Shown one piece after another: positions 18,218-26,729 of a stretch of DNA of 64,000 bases. The notes under the pieces are model-generated. The model searched no databases, had not been told where the DNA came from, and saw only the letters and a program-made list of their open reading frames with translations. Position 1 is the first letter of the stretch. The number at the start of each line of letters is the position of its first letter. The translations under genes and the position numbers were made by a program. This DNA comes from Tatumella terrea (GTDB lineage Bacteria; Pseudomonadota; Gammaproteobacteria; Enterobacterales; Enterobacteriaceae): assembly GCF_039523755.1 (NCBI RefSeq), contig NZ_BAAAFX010000014.1, positions 62,001-126,000 of the forward strand, read 5' to 3'.

Positions 18218-19180
18218 TTACAGCACCACACCCAGATACTGACGCATATGCGCACCGGCACCTAACAGCCCCGGCTGATCGTGGGTGATCAGGTAGACAG
18301 GAATATCCTGAACATAGGCACGGAAACGCCCCTTATCTTCAAAGGCGGCACGGAAACCGGAGGCTTTAAAGAATTCCAGGAAACGCGGCACAATCCCCCC
18401 GGCAATGTAAACACCGCCAAAGGTGCCAAGCGTCAGCGCGAGGTTGCCACCGAAACGGCCCATGATGACACAGAACAGGGACAGCGCACGGCGGCAATCG
18501 GTACACTCTCCGGAAAGCGCGCGTTCAGTCACATCCTGAGGCTGTAATACCTCCGGTTCACGGTTATCTGAAATCACAATCGCACGGTAAATATTTACCA
18601 GCCCTTTCCCGGACAGTACACGTTCAGCAGAAACACGGCCACGTTCTGCACGCAGCACGCTCATGATCATATCTTCTTCTTCGGTGCCACAGGTAAAATC
18701 GACATGACCACCTTCGCCCGGAAGACTGACCCAGCGTTTATCCACATGCACCAGATGACTCACGCCCAGCCCGGTCCCGGCACCGTAGATGGCAATAGGT
18801 TTACCGTTAACCGGTTCATTGCCGCCAAACTGAATAACATCCTCATCACTCAGACACGGAATAGCCATTGAGACGGCGGTAAAATCGTTGATCACTTCCA
18901 GATGTTCCAGACCAAGATTTTGCTTCATCTCTTCGATGGAAAATGCCCAGTGATGATTAGTCATCTCGATCCAGTCATCTTTGACCGGACAGGCTATCGC
19001 AATACAGGCAGCCTGCACTTCCGGCTGTTCCGAAAGATAGTGACGGATGACATCCTCCAGGCTCTGAAAATCAGAGGTAGAGAAGGTTTTGGTCTGTGAG
19101 ATGTTACCGTTACTCACCTCACACAATGCAAGGCGGGCGTTAGTTCCGCCGACATCGCCGACCAAGGCATAGTTTGTCAT
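18218..19180 (-). CDS. glk: Glucokinase
   Basis: Phosphorylates intracellular glucose with ATP to glucose-6-phosphate. It has 320 residues, as in E. coli. It shows the N-terminal phosphate loop GDVGGTNARLALC, IACPVKDDWIEMTNHHW, GAGTGLGVSHL and the GGIVPRFLEFFKASGFRAAFEDKGRF block. It belongs to the bacterial ROK-independent glucokinase family. It is convergent with ypdB, about 50 bp apart, and transcribed alone. Synteny with ypdAB and mntH agrees with E. coli, although yfeO and ypeC are missing. Confidence 0.95.
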   Translation of the reverse strand: MTNYALVGDVGGTNARLALCEVSNGNISQTKTFSTSDFQSLEDVIRHYLSEQPEVQAACIAIACPVKDDWIEMTNHHWAFSIEEMKQNLGLEHLEVINDFTAVSMAIPCLSDEDVIQFGGNEPVNGKPIAIYGAGTGLGVSHLVHVDKRWVSLPGEGGHVDFTCGTEEEDMIMSVLRAERGRVSAERVLSGKGLVNIYRAIVISDNREPEVLQPQDVTERALSGECTDCRRALSLFCVIMGRFGGNLALTLGTFGGVYIAGGIVPRFLEFFKASGFRAAFEDKGRFRAYVQDIPVYLITHDQPGLLGAGAHMRQYLGVVL

Positions 19181-19214
19181 TCTTATGCTACTCCGCTTGG
19201 GGGTAATTGATGGT

Positions 19215-19265
19215 GAAGACGCAGTGGCGTCTTCAAATTATTTCTTCACCGGGAATTCCGGTGAA
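19215..19265. other. Two perfect inverted repeats between glk and mntH
   Basis: GAAGACGC-agtg-GCGTCTTC (19215-19234) is followed by TTCACCGG-gaatt-CCGGTGAA (19245-19265). Neither has a proper T run. They lie downstream of mntH and upstream of glk, so they could be weak terminators for mntH or operators for glk. Confidence 0.4.
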
Positions 19266-19455
19266 ATCACATTATAATTTTTACAGTCATCTACCATACC
19301 TTGCAGAATACCCCATGCACATAGGTAAGATGCTGAATAATACCAAAGAAAACTTTTTACCCTTGACAGTCACACCTGCCACTCCGGGAGTAACCCCGCC
19401 CTTTCAGAAGGCGTTCCGCCATCCGGCTGAGTTCAGACCGGAGATTTGCAGATTA

Positions 19456-20694
19456 CTACAATAGTCCCGGAACTTCACCTACCAACAACCCGAGGTTAAG
19501 CATTATCACCAGGACAACTATCACACCGCCGGTGATACGTATTTTTTTACTGTTCACCAGTTCACCCATCAGACGGGGATTACCGGTAAAGACCAGTAAA
19601 GGGATCAGGGCTAATGCGATGCCAAAACTCAGTAACACCTGGCTCAGGACCAGTACCCGGGTCGGATCCATGCCGGCAATAATAACGATAAAGGACGGCA
19701 ACATCGTCACGACACGGCGTACCCATAACGGGATGGTAAAATGAATAAACCCCTGCATAACCACCTGGCCGGCCAGTGTCCCCACCACCGTAGATGACAG
19801 ACCGGCAGTGACCAGACTCAGACCAAATACCAGGGCGGCCGCATTTCCCAGCAGCGGTTTCAGGGTCACATAGGCCTGATCCAGTTCCGTTATACCGGTA
19901 TGCCCATTAAAATGGAATACAGCCGCGGCCGTGGCCATCATAGCCAGATTAACAAAACCGGCAATCGTCATCGCCACGGCGACATCCATTTTTGTCGAAC
20001 TATAACGCTGACTGCGGTTACCGCCGGTATCCCGCTGTGTCAGTGCCGAGTGCAGATAAATTACATGCGGCATAATGGTGGCACCCAGTACCCCGGCCGC
20101 CAGATACAGGGCATCCGTTTCCGGTAATGCAGGCACCACCATACCGCGCAGTAAGCCTGCAGGATTCGGCTGAGAAAAGAATAATTCAATGACATAGGCC
20201 ACGGCGACAAACAGCAGCATTCCGCCGATCACCCATTCCAGAGGCTTCTGTCCGCGATTCTGTAACATCAGGATCAGGAACGTCGCGATGCCGGTGACTA
20301 CCGCCCCTTCCAGCAATGAAATGCCGAACAGCAGTTTGAACCCTAATGCTGCACCGATAAATTCCGCAAGGTCGGTCGCCATCGCGATTATTTCGGCCTG
20401 CACCCAGTAGAACCAGACGACAGGGCGGGGAAAACGGTCACGGATATGCTCAGCCAGGTTTTTTCCGGTGGCAATCCCCAGTTTCGCAGAAAGCAACTGG
20501 ATAAGCATCGCCATAATATTTGCCCAGACAACCACCCACAGCAACTGATAGCCATAACTGGCACCGGCCTGAATGTTAGTTGCGAAGTTTCCGGGGTCGA
20601 TATAACCAATCGCCGCAATGAACGCAGGCCCCATCAGCGCCAGTTTCACTTTTCTCTGTTTGTTATTACGTTCAGTAATCTGACTGTCTGGCAT
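19456..20694 (-). CDS. mntH: MntH, proton-coupled manganese (Nramp) importer
   Basis: Inner-membrane Mn2+/Fe2+:H+ symporter of 412 residues, the E. coli length. It has eleven predicted helices with the Nramp helix-1 metal motif DPGNF (GYIDPGNFATNIQAG) and helix-6 MPH (GATIMPHVIYLHSALTQ). It is expressed alone, divergent from nupC. A perfect MntR-type palindrome lies about 100 bp upstream, so repression by MntR with manganese is expected. Confidence 0.96.
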   Translation of the reverse strand: MPDSQITERNNKQRKVKLALMGPAFIAAIGYIDPGNFATNIQAGASYGYQLLWVVVWANIMAMLIQLLSAKLGIATGKNLAEHIRDRFPRPVVWFYWVQAEIIAMATDLAEFIGAALGFKLLFGISLLEGAVVTGIATFLILMLQNRGQKPLEWVIGGMLLFVAVAYVIELFFSQPNPAGLLRGMVVPALPETDALYLAAGVLGATIMPHVIYLHSALTQRDTGGNRSQRYSSTKMDVAVAMTIAGFVNLAMMATAAAVFHFNGHTGITELDQAYVTLKPLLGNAAALVFGLSLVTAGLSSTVVGTLAGQVVMQGFIHFTIPLWVRRVVTMLPSFIVIIAGMDPTRVLVLSQVLLSFGIALALIPLLVFTGNPRLMGELVNSKKIRITGGVIVVLVIMLNLGLLVGEVPGLL

Positions 20695-21078
20695 CTGGGT
20701 TCCCCGGAGCTATGGTTGACCCCCACTCTACCTGTAAAGCATCAGGGGCGTTAAATCGATAATAATTATTACATCAATAGACGGAGCTAAAAAGTATAGC
20801 ACTGGCTATACTTCGAACCCTCACGTTACCCGATTAGCAAAATTTGAGCAAAGGATTTTGTGAACAGTTTCGCCGGAGGAGAATGAGAAATTAACAGAAA
20901 AACGACAGATTATTTAATAATCCGATACATTCCATACAAAAGCACACACTGTCTGCGTCGGTTATTCAGAAAAAACAGCGAGATCTTTTGCTTATATTGG
21001 GTTTTGGATCTCGTTTTTATGCGGCGTGTTACATAGAATACACCACAAAATATAACTCTCCTCAGAACCGGAGCCCGC
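20695..21078. other. mntH-nupC divergent intergenic region
   Basis: This 384-bp region holds the MntR-type palindrome nearest to mntH. The nupC side has a TTTTGTGAACAG element that could be half of a CRP/CytR-type site, but I cannot identify a full CRP palindrome. GGAGC precedes the nupC ATG. Confidence 0.6.
20792..20813 (-). promoter_or_regulatory. MntR-box palindrome upstream of mntH
   Basis: AAGTATAGC-N4-GCTATACTT is a perfect 9-bp inverted repeat. It fits the known MntR site AAnATAGCnnnnGCTATnTT. Its place upstream of mntH makes it the likely manganese-responsive operator. Confidence 0.8.
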
Positions 21079-22266
21079 ATGGCACACATTTTTCACTTTA
21101 TTCTGGCAATGGTGGTTGTCGCAGTCCTTGCTTTACTGGCAAGTAAAAACCGCAAACAAATTCGTATCCGCTACGTTATTCAGCTATTGGTTATCGAAGT
21201 TCTGCTGGCATGGTTTTTCCTGAATTCAGAAGCCGGTCTCGGTTTTGTCAGAGCGTTCGCAGGTTTCTTCGATACTCTGCTGAAATACGCCGCCGAGGGA
21301 ACCAACTTCGTCTTTGGCGGAATGAATGACAAAGGCATGGCTTTCTTCTTCCTGAACGTCCTTTGCCCTATCGTTTTCATCTCCGCGCTGATCGGTATTC
21401 TTCAGCATTTCCGGGTGCTGCCATTGGTCATCCGCGCCATCGGTACGGTACTGTCCAAAATCAATGGTATGGGCAAACTGGAATCGTTCAACGCGGTCAG
21501 TTCATTGATCCTTGGGCAGTCTGAAAACTTTATCGCTTATAAAGATATCCTCGGGAAGATGTCCCATAACCGTATGTACACCATGGCTGCCACGGCGATG
21601 TCTACGGTTTCCATGTCTATCGTCGGTGCCTATATGACGATGCTGCAGCCTAAATATGTGGTCGCCGCCCTGATCCTTAACATGTTTAGTACCTTTATTG
21701 TGCTGTCGATTATCAACCCTTACAAAGTCGAACAGGAAGATGATCTGCAACTGAAAAGCACCCATGAAGGACAAAGTTTCTTCGAAATGCTGGGTGAATA
21801 CATCATTGCGGGTTTCCGTGTCGCTATCATTGTGGCGGCCATGCTGATTGGTTTTATTGCGCTGATCTCTGCTATCAATGCGCTGTTTACCAGCATTTTC
21901 GGTATCAGCTTCCAGGGTGTCCTGGGTTACCTGTTCTACCCGTTTGCCTGGATCATTGGTGTACCTGCTGACGAAGCGCTGAAAGTAGGTAGTGTCATGG
22001 CGACCAAGCTGGTGTCGAACGAGTTTGTCGCCATGATGGACCTGCAGAAAATGGCCAGCCAGCTGACTCCCCGCTCCGAAGGGATCCTGTCTGTCTTCCT
22101 GGTCTCTTTTGCTAACTTCTCCTCTATCGGTATCGTCGCGGGCGCTATCCGCGGTCTGAATGAAGAGCAGGGGAACATTGTCTCCCGTTTTGGTCTGAAA
22201 TTACTTTACGGTTCAACGCTGGTCAGCCTGTTATCCGCAGCGGTTGCCGGACTGGTTCTTGCCTGA
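21079..22266 (+). CDS. nupC: NupC, nucleoside:H+ symporter
   Basis: Inner-membrane concentrative nucleoside transporter of 395 residues (E. coli 400). Family landmarks include FNAVSSLILGQSENFIAYKD (substrate-binding GQSEN), the repeated TAMSTVSMSIVGAYMTML block and KLVSNEFVAMMDL near the C-terminus. It imports pyrimidine nucleosides and adenosine using the proton gradient. It is divergent from mntH and ends at a strong terminator shared with the gene on the other strand. Confidence 0.96.
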   Translation: MAHIFHFILAMVVVAVLALLASKNRKQIRIRYVIQLLVIEVLLAWFFLNSEAGLGFVRAFAGFFDTLLKYAAEGTNFVFGGMNDKGMAFFFLNVLCPIVFISALIGILQHFRVLPLVIRAIGTVLSKINGMGKLESFNAVSSLILGQSENFIAYKDILGKMSHNRMYTMAATAMSTVSMSIVGAYMTMLQPKYVVAALILNMFSTFIVLSIINPYKVEQEDDLQLKSTHEGQSFFEMLGEYIIAGFRVAIIVAAMLIGFIALISAINALFTSIFGISFQGVLGYLFYPFAWIIGVPADEALKVGSVMATKLVSNEFVAMMDLQKMASQLTPRSEGILSVFLVSFANFSSIGIVAGAIRGLNEEQGNIVSRFGLKLLYGSTLVSLLSAAVAGLVLA

Positions 22267-22280
22267 TCCGACACACAGAC

Positions 22281-22314
22281 AAAAAACGGGGCCTTCACAG
22301 GCCCCGTTTTTTTT
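22281..22314. terminator. Bidirectional terminator between nupC and the glycosyltransferase
   Basis: AAAAAACGGGGCC and GGCCCCGTTTTTTTT form a stem with a short loop and T runs on both strands. It ends nupC and overlaps the stop codon of the convergent gene at 22313. Confidence 0.93.
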
Positions 22315-23356
22315 AACGCTCAGCCACCACCGTGGCCTGATCCGCAGCGACGACCCGTTGACGTAACTGCATGAAGTGCTTCACCACCACCTCCACTTCC
22401 AGCCGGGAAACATCCTGCCCGGGGGCCTCCAGGATTTCTGAAGGTACCTTCCAGGGGCCCCAGAACCAGGCATCACTGTTACCGAACAGGGCCACGGTCG
22501 GCACCTGCACTCCGGCGGCGACGTGCAATGCCCCGCCATCACTGGTCAGTATCTGCTGGCAAAGAGACATGCCGGCAATCAGTTCTCTCAGGTTACGTGT
22601 CTGTGCCGGGATCAACGCAATATCCGGGCAGGCCTCAATAATCTGCCGGGCCTTATCATCATCCCCCGGATGACTCTTATTGTCCGCCGCGCCGGGTGAC
22701 CAGAACAGCAGGAACTGACAAGGCTGCTGCGAGGCAATCTCATGCATCAGACGAATAAATTTCTCTGCCGGCCAGCGCTGTTCCGGCTTACGGGAGCTTA
22801 TCTGAATACCAAACACCGGAAGTTCTTCCGACAGCGGCAGACGTTCACGCATGGTCAGGATCTCTTCACGGGTAGGGTACAATTCCAGTCCGGCCGGCGG
22901 CTCAGTGACCCCAAGGGGAGCAGCAAGGCGGGAGAATAACTCAACAATATGACACTGCTCACCGGACAGAGTCACCGGGTCACTCACCTCCGGCGGGGTA
23001 TCATTACCAATGGCTATGATGCGCTTCGCACCGGAGAGTTTGGCCCATTTCAGCGGCCGCTCAGACCACTCCCCGCGGGCAATAATGGCGACGTCATATC
23101 CGGTATTGCGTACATTCAGGTAGCTTTTAACCCGCTGTAAAAGGACAGAAAACAATGACTGCCCCGGCTGCCGGTGGTGTAATTTACTGTAGGGATGAAC
23201 CTTCCCCACATGAGGATTATTTTCCAGAACCTTTTGATTATAGGTATTTACCAGCAGGTCAACCTTGCCCCCCAGAGTACGTGATAAGGAGGAGATAAGC
23301 GGCGTAGTCAGTATCAGATCGCCGATGTTATCCCTCTGAATAATCAGTATTTTCAT
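22313..23356 (-). CDS. Glycosyltransferase family 9 (heptosyltransferase-like) protein
   Basis: A 347-residue cytoplasmic enzyme of the ADP-heptose:LPS heptosyltransferase family. The N-terminus MKILIIQRDNIGDLILTTPLI is the GT9 signature. The C-terminal half has LTSDGGALHVAAGVQVPTVALFGNSDAWFWGPW, equivalent to the donor-binding region (usually DSGxxHxA). It is an orphan, away from a waa cluster, so it may modify LPS core or another glycan. Acceptor and sugar are unknown. No E. coli gene occupies this site. Confidence 0.83.
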   Translation of the reverse strand: MKILIIQRDNIGDLILTTPLISSLSRTLGGKVDLLVNTYNQKVLENNPHVGKVHPYSKLHHRQPGQSLFSVLLQRVKSYLNVRNTGYDVAIIARGEWSERPLKWAKLSGAKRIIAIGNDTPPEVSDPVTLSGEQCHIVELFSRLAAPLGVTEPPAGLELYPTREEILTMRERLPLSEELPVFGIQISSRKPEQRWPAEKFIRLMHEIASQQPCQFLLFWSPGAADNKSHPGDDDKARQIIEACPDIALIPAQTRNLRELIAGMSLCQQILTSDGGALHVAAGVQVPTVALFGNSDAWFWGPWKVPSEILEAPGQDVSRLEVEVVVKHFMQLRQRVVAADQATVVAER

Positions 23357-23679
23357 CTTTTGGTCAACTTTTTTGTTTTATTTGTACGCTCAGGCGGCCA
23401 GGCGCCTGACACTGTTTTACAGGCTTATCATCATGTTCAGAATCATCAGTCCGACGGCCTGAGTCCAGGATCCGCAGGAGTCTCCCAGTACGTGGGGCCG
23501 GAGACCTTCCTGTACCGGCGATACTTCTGATAAGACCCTCTGATGTATAGAAGGTTGCAGCCACAAGGCAGAAAATATGACCGCACGCAGAGATGAAAAA
23601 ACCCCTGAGCCAGGGGTTTTTAGTGACGACGCGCTTAAAAGTGCCGCGACCGGGCTGACAGACACGCTTTTATCAGTGA
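23357..23679. other. Spacer between AI-2E-family gene and glycosyltransferase
   Basis: This 323-bp region contains the terminator of the upstream minus-strand gene and presumably the promoter for the glycosyltransferase. Short frames at 23364-23665 have no ribosome site or family resemblance. Confidence 0.6.
23596..23621 (-). terminator. Terminator downstream of the AI-2E-family gene
   Basis: AAAAAACCCCTG-agc-CAGGGGTTTTTA is a GC stem with T/A runs on both sides, 58 bp past the stop at 23680. It would work in either direction. Confidence 0.9.
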
Positions 23680-24816
23680 TTAGTCGGCTTTATCCGCCGT
23701 CACCTGCTGCACTTTATGACTCTCCTGCCCTTCGGCAATAACATCATCATCGATTCTATCGGTATTGGACTGGTTGTCACGACCGGATAATAAATTCCAG
23801 CAGGCGATGAACAACGCAGCAATCAGCGGTCCGATAACAAACCCGTTAAGGCCGAACAATTCCATTCCGCCCAGGGTGGAGATCAGCACCAGATAATCCG
23901 GCATACGTGTTTCTTTACCCACCAGTAACGGACGAAGGATATTGTCCACCAGCCCGATCACGACGACAAAGAAAACCACGAGGAAGACACCTTTCCACAG
24001 CGGTCCGGCGGCGAGGAAATAGATAGCCACCGGAAGCCAGATAATGGCTGACCCGACGGCAGGCACCAGTGAAAGGAACGCCATTAATGCCCCCCACAGC
24101 ACACTGCCTTCCACACCCAGGAACCAGAAAGCCAGCCCCCCCAGCGCGCCCTGCACAATTGCCACGACTACCGTTCCTTTTACCGTGGCTTTGGAAACGG
24201 CGGCCAGTTTAGTGAACAGGTGATGTTTTACATCACGGCTCAGAGGCAGGGCATCCAGTACCAGGCTAATCAGATAGGCACCATCCTTCAGGAAGAAGAA
24301 CAGCAGGTATAACATAATGATAAAACCGACCGTAAAGCTGAAGGTTCCCTGCCCTATCACCAGCGCGCTGCTGGCCAGTGTATGGCTCCCCTGCATCGCC
24401 AGGCCGGAAATTCTTTGCTGAAGCTGATCGACATTGGTCAGGTGATAACGATTCAGAAATTCCTGCACGAAGCCAGGCAGATGTTGAACCACAGTGCTGA
24501 TGGAGGTGGATAAAAAATGGTTGTTCTGCTGGAGATTGTTGTAGACCTCATTGCCTTCATAAGCCAGAGAGCTCATCACAACCACACACGGAATAAAGAC
24601 GATCAGACAGATGATCAGTAACGTCAGTAATGCCGCCAGACCATTTTTATCGCCAAGCCACGCCCTGATCCGTGTTTTAAGCGGATAAAACAGCAGTGCA
24701 AGAATCACTCCCCAGAATATGGACGAGTAATATGACTTGAGTACCATGCAAAACGCCAGGGTACTCAGCAATAAGAGCAGCACAAAAAATCCTTCATTAA
24801 TGCCTTTGATTCTCAT
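23680..24816 (-). CDS. AI-2E family (TqsA/PerM/YdiK-type) membrane protein
   Basis: A polytopic inner-membrane protein of 378 residues with seven or eight hydrophobic segments. It has the conserved C-terminal block of the family: AIVQGALGGLAFWFLG, SLVPAVGSAIIWLPVAIYFL, DNILRPLLVGKETRMPDYLVLISTLGGMELFGLNGFVIGP. The final 40 residues are polar and acidic. Family members were named for autoinducer-2 export but many have other roles, including Na+/H+ exchange. The closest E. coli relative is unclear, so I give no symbol. It is expressed alone. Confidence 0.85.
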   Translation of the reverse strand: MRIKGINEGFFVLLLLLSTLAFCMVLKSYYSSIFWGVILALLFYPLKTRIRAWLGDKNGLAALLTLLIICLIVFIPCVVVMSSLAYEGNEVYNNLQQNNHFLSTSISTVVQHLPGFVQEFLNRYHLTNVDQLQQRISGLAMQGSHTLASSALVIGQGTFSFTVGFIIMLYLLFFFLKDGAYLISLVLDALPLSRDVKHHLFTKLAAVSKATVKGTVVVAIVQGALGGLAFWFLGVEGSVLWGALMAFLSLVPAVGSAIIWLPVAIYFLAAGPLWKGVFLVVFFVVVIGLVDNILRPLLVGKETRMPDYLVLISTLGGMELFGLNGFVIGPLIAALFIACWNLLSGRDNQSNTDRIDDDVIAEGQESHKVQQVTADKAD

Positions 24817-25853
24817 TTTTTATTCTCATTATCTCTGAATAAGTTACTGTTAAATGTAGTGAATAAAGTACAGAAAGCAACTTCCCGGCAACAGGATGCA
24901 GAAGAAATAGCCATCATTGACCCGGTAGTCACAGGAAAAACAGTTTATTCACTCGCCGGAAGACGATCTCCCCTGCGCATTCTTCTGCAGTCCCCTTTCA
25001 CCATGCCTGGCAGCAAAAACACAGAGGCGCTGATCCCGGTGAAGGCCACGAATGAGTTGACTTACTGAAAGATAACAGGAAATTCGGGGGCCTTTGCAGT
25101 GAGACGCCCGGACCTCAGGATGCCCCGGCTCTGTTTCACGCGTATCACTGCCAGTATTCCACTGGCCGGAAAACACACTGTTCGGCCATTCGCCCTGATA
25201 CGTCCCCCGCAAATGGCCTAAGAGCGGTCGCACAAACACGTAAGCTACTCCCCTGCAACAACATACGTCTGTCGCGTTGCCGGTATCACTGTCATTCTTT
25301 AATACACTGCCGGGTTTCTCTGAGCATCCCGGAGGATCCGCCTCTCCGGCACGACGCCGATTGCCGGTCACCTGCTGGCGGCAACGTCCCTGAACTATAC
25401 TAAGCGTGTTAGAGTTTCGTCGCGATACAGACAGCAGGGGCAGTAAAAAGTATTTATCTGCCGACGGCGACAGCTAATGACAAAGATAAAAAACCTGAAA
25501 ATAAGGTTATACATCATCACGTTACTTTAAATGATAACAGGATAACTATTTCGACCTGAGACCTGAGACCTGAGACCTGAGACCTGAGACCTGAGACTTG
25601 AGACTTGAGACCTGAGACCTGAGACCTGAGACCTGAGACTTGAGACTTGAGACTTGAGACCTGAGACCTGAGACCTGAGACCTGAGACCTGAGACTTTGC
25701 AGGGATAATGACCGATAGCCGACGAATAACAGCCTAACACTTTATTTAATAAGGCGTTAATCGGGACAAACTGAGATCAGGAAAGCAGTGCTAACGATGA
25801 TAATGCTGAAGAATGAGGCTGAAAGAAAAACAGATCGGACGAGAAGAAAGAAG
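24817..25853. other. 1-kb spacer with a heptanucleotide array
   Basis: Apart from the (ACCTGAG) array at 25554-25693, I see no gene or known element. The short frame 24859-25068 and the minus frame 24949-25371 have unconvincing starts and composition. The right end receives transcripts from the tRNA-Ala pair. Confidence 0.65.
25554..25693. repeat. Twenty heptanucleotide units, ACCTGAG with ACTTGAG variants
   Basis: Twenty tandem 7-bp units. Fifteen are ACCTGAG and five are ACTTGAG, the variants clustered as a pair (units 6-7 by count order) and a triplet (units 13-15). The block pattern looks like duplication of stretches carrying a C-to-T variant. The array lies 160 bp beyond the 3' end of the distal tRNA-Ala gene. 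Seven is not a multiple of three, so copy changes could not conserve a reading frame. Confidence 0.97.
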
Positions 25854-25929
<76 letters not shown>

Positions 25930-25970
25930 ACATCTGGAATATTTTCGGTGCGTTACTTCTGTTGAAGTAA

Positions 25971-26046
<76 letters not shown>

Positions 26047-26082
26047 AGACCGAAAATTGTCAGGGCTGACCTGACGGACGGC

Positions 26083-26111
26083 ATAATATGAAACCGGCGC
26101 ATGAGTGTCAA
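26083..26111 (-). promoter_or_regulatory. Sigma-70 promoter of the tRNA-Ala pair
   Basis: On the minus strand TTGACA (-35) and TATTAT (-10) are 17 bp apart, ending about 37 bp before the mature tRNA. The GC-rich bases after the -10 resemble a stringent-control discriminator. Confidence 0.85.
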
Positions 26112-26330
26112 CGGCAAATTTCTGATCTGTGTGCAACTGCTGAAAAAGCCGCCAGATTCAGGGGGTAACCTCATCTGCAGCTCCTCAGGATCGCAGTCCC
26201 CGGGGAGTTAAGGAAAATAAAAAGTGAATCCGTCCATAGGGATGATGACGAAATCTTTTCTTTTTTCAAAGTACACGTTACCTTTCATTGTAAAATGACA
26301 TCGTTACATCAACCAGGAAAGGAAAACAGT

Positions 26331-26687
26331 GTGAAAAAGGAATGGATGACTCCGGAAGAACTGGCGCTGGAAACAGGGTATAGCCGCCAGACGATCAATA
26401 AGTGGATCAAGCGTGAAGGCTGGACAACCCTGCCAAAACCTGGTGTACAGGGAGGCAAAGCCCGGCTGATACATATTGATGAAGAAGTGAAGACGTTTCT
26501 GGATTCCATCAGGCATGTGTCTGAACCGAAAGGCAACTATTTTGCCGAAAAAGATCCACTGGCGACCCTGCTGTTGAGCAGTATCAGTCAGATGACACGT
26601 CATGAAAAAGAACAGTTAAGCGGGTTGTTACTTCGTGAAGGGATCCGCGGAATGCTGCAACGACTGGATATCCCGGACGGGGAATAA
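26331..26687 (+). CDS. yfeC: YfeC-like small DNA-binding protein (DUF1323)
   Basis: A 118-residue protein with an N-terminal winged-helix/HTH segment: WMTPEELALETGYSRQTINKWIKREGWTT, then KPGVQGGKARLIHIDEEV. The C-terminal half ends SGLLLREGIRGMLQRLDIPDGE. Sequence and position between tRNA-Ala and gltX match E. coli YfeC, whose function is unknown. I choose the GTG at 26331, with AGGAAAGGAAAA upstream, over the ATG at 26295, because homologues start at this point. The E. coli paralogue yfeD is not present. Confidence 0.87.
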   Translation: MKKEWMTPEELALETGYSRQTINKWIKREGWTTLPKPGVQGGKARLIHIDEEVKTFLDSIRHVSEPKGNYFAEKDPLATLLLSSISQMTRHEKEQLSGLLLREGIRGMLQRLDIPDGE

Positions 26688-26729
26688 TAAAGACCGGAAA
26701 CCCGTCGGTTTCCGGTACATTGACCGCGT

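Noticed and set aside
24859..25371. Frames on both strands between the AI-2E-family gene and the heptamer array
   Set aside because: Poor starts, atypical composition and no family resemblance.
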